Shown here: positions 33,981-37,979 of the stretch, piece after piece | Position numbering within the stretch: the stretch's first letter is position 1 | Layout: each line of letters opens with the position of its first letter | Assembly (NCBI GenBank): GCA_944390515.1 | Contig: CALXQG010000004.1 | Location: 1-37,979, forward strand | Direction: 5' to 3' | Source of the DNA: an uncultured Clostridia bacterium | GTDB taxonomy: Bacteria > Bacillota > Clostridia > TANB77 > CAG-508 | DNA length: 37,979 nucleotides | Position numbers and translations under genes: made by a program | Notes under the pieces: generated by a model | The model's database searches: none | The model's input: the letters and a program-made list of their open reading frames with translations, nothing else | Told to the model about the DNA's origin: nothing

Positions 33981-34691
33981 TTACACGCTTTTAAGTGCAA
34001 TTTTTATCATATTATTTAAAGAACGTTCTCTTTCCTCAGAAGTGCTTTCTTGATTTTTGTAATGAGAGTCAACTACTGTAAGTAAACAAGCAGCTTGTTT
34101 CTTAAAATATTTAGCCATATAAAACAAAGCAAAAGCTTCCATTTCGCAAGCAATAATATTTAAGTCCTTAGGAAATCTAGCAATAAAAGCTTCAATATCA
34201 TCTAAATATCCATCAAAAACTTCATTACAAAAAGTATTTCCTTTTATAATAGGGATATCTAATTTATTTGCAGATTCTTCTATTTTTGAGTTAAGCTCTA
34301 AATCAGCTTGAGAAATATGTTCTTCTTTTTCACACCATGAGTAAGCAAAATTAGCTTCAGTATAGCTTTTATCAACTAAAATTGTATCAAATAAATTTAA
34401 ATCTTCATTATATGAACCACATGAACCTATTCTAATAATTTTTTCTACATTATAGAACTTAAATAATTCATATGAATAAATTCCCATACTTGGCATTCCC
34501 ATACCAGAAGAAAAAACGGTAACAGGTTTACATTTATATGTTCCTGTATAAGCAAGCATATTACGAACAGTATTAACTAGTTTAGGATTTTCTAAAAAAT
34601 TCTCAGCAATATATTTTGCTCTTAATGGATCACCAGGCATAAGGACTGTTTTTTCTATTTCTTCTATTTTTGCATTACAATGAATAGACAT
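33981..34691 (-). CDS. deoD: Purine nucleoside phosphorylase DeoD
   Basis: DeoD cleaves purine nucleosides with phosphate (nucleoside salvage). The 236-aa protein has the hexameric PNP signatures: MPGDPLRAKYIAENFLEN, GSCGSYNEDLNLFDTILV, the GMGMPSMGIYSYEL phosphate/ribose region and the catalytic CEMEAFALF. The start is the ATG at 34691, with AGGAGGTATAATT in front. It is convergent with mgtA and alone on its strand. Confidence 0.96.
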   Translation of the reverse strand: MSIHCNAKIEEIEKTVLMPGDPLRAKYIAENFLENPKLVNTVRNMLAYTGTYKCKPVTVFSSGMGMPSMGIYSYELFKFYNVEKIIRIGSCGSYNEDLNLFDTILVDKSYTEANFAYSWCEKEEHISQADLELNSKIEESANKLDIPIIKGNTFCNEVFDGYLDDIEAFIARFPKDLNIIACEMEAFALFYMAKYFKKQAACLLTVVDSHYKNQESTSEERERSLNNMIKIALKSV

Positions 34692-34781
34692 AATTATACC
34701 TCCTGTTTAATATCTATTATGGAATTTATTTTATATTATATACTAAATAAAATCAAGGGTAAAATAAAAATTAAAAAAGTA

Positions 34782-34810
34782 TTGCATTAGCAGGCTAAAT
34801 GTGCTAAAAT
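34782..34810 (+). promoter_or_regulatory. Promoter of the rpsF-ssb-rpsR operon
   Basis: TTGCAT at 34782-34787, 17-base spacer, TAAAAT at 34805-34810. Transcription would begin near 34817. Confidence 0.6.
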
Positions 34811-34821
34811 AGTAATGTTAG

Positions 34822-34842
34822 AAAAATAGCGGTGCTATTTTT
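34822..34842 (+). promoter_or_regulatory. Hairpin at the 5' end of the rpsF mRNA
   Basis: AAAAATAGC (34822-34830) and GCTATTTTT (34834-34842) pair perfectly around GGT, right at the expected transcript start. Feedback binding by the S6:S18 pair to rpsF leaders is known in bacteria, but this hairpin is not clearly that motif. Confidence 0.4.
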
Positions 34843-34895
34843 TCCTTACTTATGATTAATTCATAGGTTATATATCCAAGAGGAGGTGAAAGGTA

Positions 34896-35174
34896 ATGAA
34901 CAAATACGAAAGTGTTGTCATTATTAATCCTAATGTCGATGAAGCAGGTTTAAAAACAGTAATTGAAAAATTTGAGACATTAATTAATAGTGATGGTAAA
35001 GTTGAAAAAGTTAATGAATTAGGAAAAAAGAAATTAGCTTATGAAGTTAAGAAAAACAAAGAAGGATTCTACGTAGTATATGAATTCGAAGCTAATCCAG
35101 GACTAATTGCAGAACTTGAAAGAAATTACAGAATAGCAGATGAAGTTATCAAATTTATAGTAGTTAAAAAATAG
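34896..35174 (+). CDS. rpsF: Ribosomal protein S6
   Basis: S6 is a small-subunit protein that pairs with S18 on the platform. The 92-aa sequence begins YESVVIINPNVDE and ends YRIADEVIKFIVVKK, with KLAYEVKKNKEGFYVVYEF in between, all diagnostic. AGGAGGTG precedes the ATG at 34896. It is the first gene of the conserved rpsF-ssb-rpsR operon. Confidence 0.98.
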   Translation: MNKYESVVIINPNVDEAGLKTVIEKFETLINSDGKVEKVNELGKKKLAYEVKKNKEGFYVVYEFEANPGLIAELERNYRIADEVIKFIVVKK

Positions 35175-35234
35175 TAATAATTACTATAACCCATTTCGGG
35201 GGCCTTTATTAAAGAAGGGTAAAAGGTGAAAAAT

Positions 35235-35663
35235 ATGAACAAAGTAATTTTAATGGGAAGATTAACAAGAGACCCAGAAGTAAGATATACTCAAACAAGC
35301 AATACATTAGTAGCTTCTTTTACATTAGCTGTAAATAGAAGATTTGTTAGACAAGGAGAAGAAAGACAAGCCGATTTCTTAAATGTAGTTGCTTGGGGAA
35401 AATTAGGAGAGTTTTGTAGTAAATATTATAAAAAAGGTCAACAAGTAGCAATAACAGGGAGAATTCAAACAAGAACCTGGGATGACGAACAAGGTCAAAA
35501 ACACTATATTACAGAAATAGTAGCAGAGGAAGCATATTTCGCAGATAGTAAAAGAGAAGGAGATGGAGCGTCAGCTAATTTTGATGCAACATTTGGAGCA
35601 ATGCCTAATGCAGGTGTAGGTTCTGATTTTGAAATTTCTTCAGGTGATGATTTACCATTTTAA
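35235..35663 (+). CDS. ssb: Single-stranded DNA-binding protein
   Basis: SSB coats single-stranded DNA in replication and repair. The 142-aa protein has the OB fold (MNKVILMGRLTRDPEVRYTQ, DFLNVVAWGKLGEF, GQQVAITGRIQTRTW) and the acidic C-terminal tip GDDLPF, which recruits partner proteins. ATG 35235 is chosen because AAAGGTG is seven to eight bases ahead; a GTG at 35226 lies within that site. It is between the two ribosomal protein genes of one operon. Confidence 0.98.
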   Translation: MNKVILMGRLTRDPEVRYTQTSNTLVASFTLAVNRRFVRQGEERQADFLNVVAWGKLGEFCSKYYKKGQQVAITGRIQTRTWDDEQGQKHYITEIVAEEAYFADSKREGDGASANFDATFGAMPNAGVGSDFEISSGDDLPF

Positions 35664-35683
35664 AGTGTTAAATTGTACTGAGA

Positions 35684-35707
35684 CCTTACAAATTTAGAAA
35701 GGTAAGG
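35684..35707 (+). promoter_or_regulatory. Hairpin over the rpsR ribosome site
   Basis: CCTTAC (35684-35689) can pair with GTAAGG (35702-35707), which contains the first part of the AAGGAG ribosome site of rpsR, over a 12-base loop. It may lower or regulate S18 translation. Confidence 0.35.
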
Positions 35708-35717
35708 AGTGAAAACA

Positions 35718-36002
35718 ATGGCAGACAACAAAAAGAATAAAAGAAATAATAGAAATAATAATGCTGATAATGATTATAATCCAAAATTTAGAAAAATAAG
35801 AAAGAAAGTTTGTCCTTTATGTGCAGATAAAGATTTAGTATTAGATTACAAAAATGCTGATCAAATGAAAAAATTTGTTAATGATAAAGGCAAAATACTT
35901 CCAAGAAGAGCAACAGGAGCTTGTGCTAAACATCAAAGAGATATAACATTAGCAGTAAAAAGAGCAAGACAAATAGCTATATTACCATATACAGCTGAAT
36001 AA
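35718..36002 (+). CDS. rpsR: Ribosomal protein S18, zinc-site form
   Basis: S18 binds S6 in the small ribosomal subunit. The 94-aa protein has an N-terminal Lys/Asn-rich extension ([14 protein letters not shown]), then [11 protein letters not shown] and [21 protein letters not shown], giving the C-x2-C and C-x2-H ligands of zinc-binding S18. ATG 35718 follows AAGGAG; a GTG at 35709 in the same frame is too close to the site. It ends the operon with a terminator. Confidence 0.97.
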   Translation: MADNKKNKRNNRNNNADNDYNPKFRKIRKKVCPLCADKDLVLDYKNADQMKKFVNDKGKILPRRATGACAKHQRDITLAVKRARQIAILPYTAE

Positions 36003-36008
36003 TTTAAA

Positions 36009-36052
36009 AAGAGCATATTGATAAATTATTTTATTAATATGTTCTTATTTTT
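36009..36052 (+). terminator. Terminator of the rpsF-ssb-rpsR operon
   Basis: Positions 36009-36025 pair with 36030-36046 over 17 bp with two G-U pairs, followed by ATTTTTTTA. Confidence 0.85.
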
Positions 36053-36167
36053 TTATTCATATTCCTTATATTTTTTTATGATATAAATAAAAAATACATA
36101 AAAATAGTTTAAGATTCACTAAAAAAGCTCATAATATATACAATATATAACATGAGGAGTATATTAA

Positions 36168-37025
36168 ATGAAAATAGGGTTAGCTTTGTCTGGTGGAGGT
36201 ATAAGAGGAATTGCCCATGCAGGTGTTTTAAAAGCATTAGAGGAAAATGATATAAAGATAGATATAATTGGAGGAACTAGTGCAGGAAGTATGATTGCAA
36301 GCTTATATGCAATAGGGTATTCTCCAGATGAGATATATAGTTTATTTAAAGAAAATTATAACAAAATAATAGGAGAGGGCAAATTTAATATATTTAATGG
36401 AATAAAAAATTTAGTAGATAAAAAATGTATTTTAAGAGGATTTAGAAAAGGAGAAAATATAGAAGAAGTATTTGATAAACTTGCTAAATGCAAAAATGTA
36501 CATAATATTAGTAATATAAAAATGCCAATAGTAATTCCAACAGTAGATATTCTAAATGAAAAAGAGTATATTTTTACCAATAATATTCCAGATAATTTTT
36601 TAGATGAAGAGCAATATATAACAGATATAAATATTGGAAAAGCAGTAAGAGCAAGCAGTAGTTTCCCAGCAGTTTTTAATTTATGCACAATAAACAATCA
36701 TGCATTTATGGATGGAGGTGCACTTGACAATGTACCCACAAGAGAAGTAAGAAAACAGGGAGCAGACAAGGTTATATCTGTAAAATTTGATGCAGATAAA
36801 ATTGATAATAATAGTAATGTATTAGATATTGTTATGAAAACTATTGATATAATGGGAAATAAAATCATTGAAAATGAAGTAGAAGATAGCGATTATGTTA
36901 TAAATCTACATACAGATAAGGTGGGATTATTGGAAGCTAATAAAATTGAAGAGTGTTTTAAATGTGGGTATGAATCTACAAAAAATAATATAGATATGAT
37001 TAAAAATATTTATTATAGTCAATAA
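36168..37025 (+). CDS. Patatin-like phospholipase
   Basis: The 285-aa protein has the patatin fold with the oxyanion motif GGGIRGIAHAG, nucleophile Ser38 in GGTSAGS and the catalytic Asp182 in MDGGALDN. These make it an active Ser-Asp dyad lipid acyl hydrolase of the RssA/YchK class. It has no signal peptide, so it is probably cytosolic. ATG 36168 follows TGAGGAG. It stands alone between two terminators. Confidence 0.93.
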   Translation: MKIGLALSGGGIRGIAHAGVLKALEENDIKIDIIGGTSAGSMIASLYAIGYSPDEIYSLFKENYNKIIGEGKFNIFNGIKNLVDKKCILRGFRKGENIEEVFDKLAKCKNVHNISNIKMPIVIPTVDILNEKEYIFTNNIPDNFLDEEQYITDINIGKAVRASSSFPAVFNLCTINNHAFMDGGALDNVPTREVRKQGADKVISVKFDADKIDNNSNVLDIVMKTIDIMGNKIIENEVEDSDYVINLHTDKVGLLEANKIEECFKCGYESTKNNIDMIKNIYYSQ

Positions 37026-37028
37026 TGG

Positions 37029-37060
37029 AAACTCGTATTTTGTTTAAATACGAGTTTTTA
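37029..37060 (+). terminator. Terminator of the patatin gene
   Basis: AAACTCGTATTT (37029-37040) and AAATACGAGTTT (37046-37057) form a perfect 12-bp stem with a 5-base loop and a T tail. Confidence 0.85.
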
Positions 37061-37063
37061 TAC

Positions 37064-37092
37064 TTGCAAGACAAGTAAAAAAATGGTATTAT
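37064..37092 (+). promoter_or_regulatory. Promoter of the zinc-binding protein gene
   Basis: TTGCAA at 37064-37069, 17-base spacer, TATTAT at 37087-37092. No clear Zur box is visible. Confidence 0.5.
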
Positions 37093-37124
37093 ATTTATGT
37101 AATATTTTATTGGAGGAGCGTAAA

Positions 37125-37979
37125 TTGAAAAGCAAAAAAACAATAGGGATAGTAGTATTAGTAATATTCATAATAGCAATATTAAGTTTTTGGGTTTGGA
37201 AGAATTTGAATAAAACGAATAATGAAGATAGTGAAACAACAAAAATAGTTACATCTTTTTATCCTATGTATATAATTGTTGAAAATTTGACAAGTGGAGC
37301 AAATAATGTAGAATTACTAAATATGGCAGATACAAATGTTGGGTGTTTACATGACTATACACTAAACACAGAAGATATGAAGAAAGTTGAAAATGCAGAT
37401 ATTTTTATATCTAATGGATTAGGAATGGAAAAATTTATAGATAAAATAATTGATTCAAATAAAACAATGGATATTATAGATTCAAGTGAAAACATAGAAG
37501 GAATAATAGAAGATGAAAATGAGACAAATGCTCATATTTGGACAAGTATTGATAATTATATTATGCAAGTTAAAAATATAGCAGAAGGACTAGAAAATCT
37601 AAATCAAGAAAATAAAAGTATTTACCAAAAAAATGCAGATGAATATATAAAAAAATTAGAAGAACTAAAAAATAAATTTGTAAATGAAATTAATCTTAAA
37701 GGAAAAAAGGCAGTTGTTCTAAATGAAGCTTTTGAATATCTAGGAAAGGAATTAGGACTAGATATGATTAATGTTGAGTCAGACCATGAAGAAAGTACAT
37801 TATCAGCTGAAAAATTAAAAACTATTATAGATACAGTAAAAAAAGAAAATATACAAATAATCTTAATAGATAAAAATGATAATAAATCAAATGCAGAGAC
37901 AATTGCAAATGAAACAGGAGCAAAGATTTATGAGTTAAATTCAGCTCTTACAGGAACTGTGGGCAAAGAGTCTTTTATA
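37125..37979 (+). CDS. Zinc/manganese ABC transporter substrate-binding protein (ZnuA/AdcA-like), 3' end cut by the window
   Basis: The reading frame stays open for 285 codons to the window edge. It begins with TTG 37125 after GGAGGAG, has an N-terminal hydrophobic helix (about residues 6-26, no lipobox Cys visible, so a membrane anchor or uncleaved signal), then TTKIVTSFYPMYIIVENLTS. Metal-ligand histidines of the cluster-9 family are His76 in CLHDYTLN, His137 in AHIWTS and His221 in SDHEES. It captures Zn2+ or Mn2+ outside the membrane for an ABC importer, presumably encoded just beyond the window. The His-rich loop of some ZnuA proteins is absent. Confidence 0.9.
   Translation, partial: MKSKKTIGIVVLVIFIIAILSFWVWKNLNKTNNEDSETTKIVTSFYPMYIIVENLTSGANNVELLNMADTNVGCLHDYTLNTEDMKKVENADIFISNGLGMEKFIDKIIDSNKTMDIIDSSENIEGIIEDENETNAHIWTSIDNYIMQVKNIAEGLENLNQENKSIYQKNADEYIKKLEELKNKFVNEINLKGKKAVVLNEAFEYLGKELGLDMINVESDHEESTLSAEKLKTIIDTVKKENIQIILIDKNDNKSNAETIANETGAKIYELNSALTGTVGKESFI

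Noticed and set aside
1..37979. CRISPR arrays, insertion sequences or prophage genes
   Set aside because: No regularly spaced direct repeats, transposase or phage structural genes are seen. The only mobile-looking items are the foreign-looking block at the left end and the inverted-repeat element at 6700-6846.

Overview
The window is about 38 kb of very AT-rich chromosomal DNA (estimated by eye at just under 30% GC) from a Gram-positive, spore-forming, probably anaerobic member of the Clostridia. Evidence for this: Spo0A, YlbJ and an SPL-type protein (sporulation), rubrerythrin and FeoA/FeoB (anaerobic oxidative-stress and iron physiology), sortase with a wall-associated adhesin, a CarD-type regulator, dnaG-rpoD, rpsF-ssb-rpsR, strong AGGAGG ribosome sites and consensus sigma-A promoters. 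The closest group cannot be named from the sequence alone; an uncultured gut clostridium is a reasonable guess.

Layout. 1-1000: two small unknown ORFs of clearly higher GC with their own promoters and terminators, probably foreign. 1071-6663: mtaB, trmB, an MscS-type channel and an OmpR/histidine-kinase pair. 6664-7142: intergenic region with a perfect 28-29 bp inverted repeat, two 0A-box-like sites, a good promoter and a start-stop mini-ORF. 7143-9161: sortase and a thioester/Cna-B surface protein. 9299-16633: CNNM/CorC protein, WG-repeat protein, methionine gamma-lyase family enzyme, HI0933-type flavoprotein, YigZ and Spo0A. 16634-19030: a 40-residue membrane peptide facing a strong antisense promoter (type I toxin-antitoxin layout), a secreted nuclease, an unknown protein and a jelly-roll protein. 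19159-22265: rubrerythrin, FeoB, FeoA. 22402-28837: dUTPase, CarD, DnaG, RpoD, tRNA-Met, an EamA transporter and small unknowns. 28895-37979: YlbJ, SPL-like radical SAM protein, Mg-type P-ATPase, DeoD, rpsF-ssb-rpsR, a patatin and the start of a zinc-binding lipoprotein-like protein.

Main observation. Four conserved genes (mtaB, yigZ, a DNA/RNA nuclease, feoB) are split in frame at six places. Every split is +1 and lies exactly at an in-frame CGG codon: ignoring the C and reading the following GGN as glycine restores the family sequence each time. I scanned by eye all other genes from position 1050 onward (roughly eleven thousand codons) and found no other in-frame CGG, although CGG occurs about 40 times in the other two frames, and CGU, CGC and CGA are used normally for arginine. 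The simplest reading is that CGG is not an arginine codon in this genome but a +1 frameshift signal (CGG-N giving Gly). The nearest precedent I know is frameshifting at AGG and CCC codons in Perkinsus mitochondria; I recall no bacterial case. The only CGG codons read as arginine are three in the two foreign-looking ORFs at the left end.
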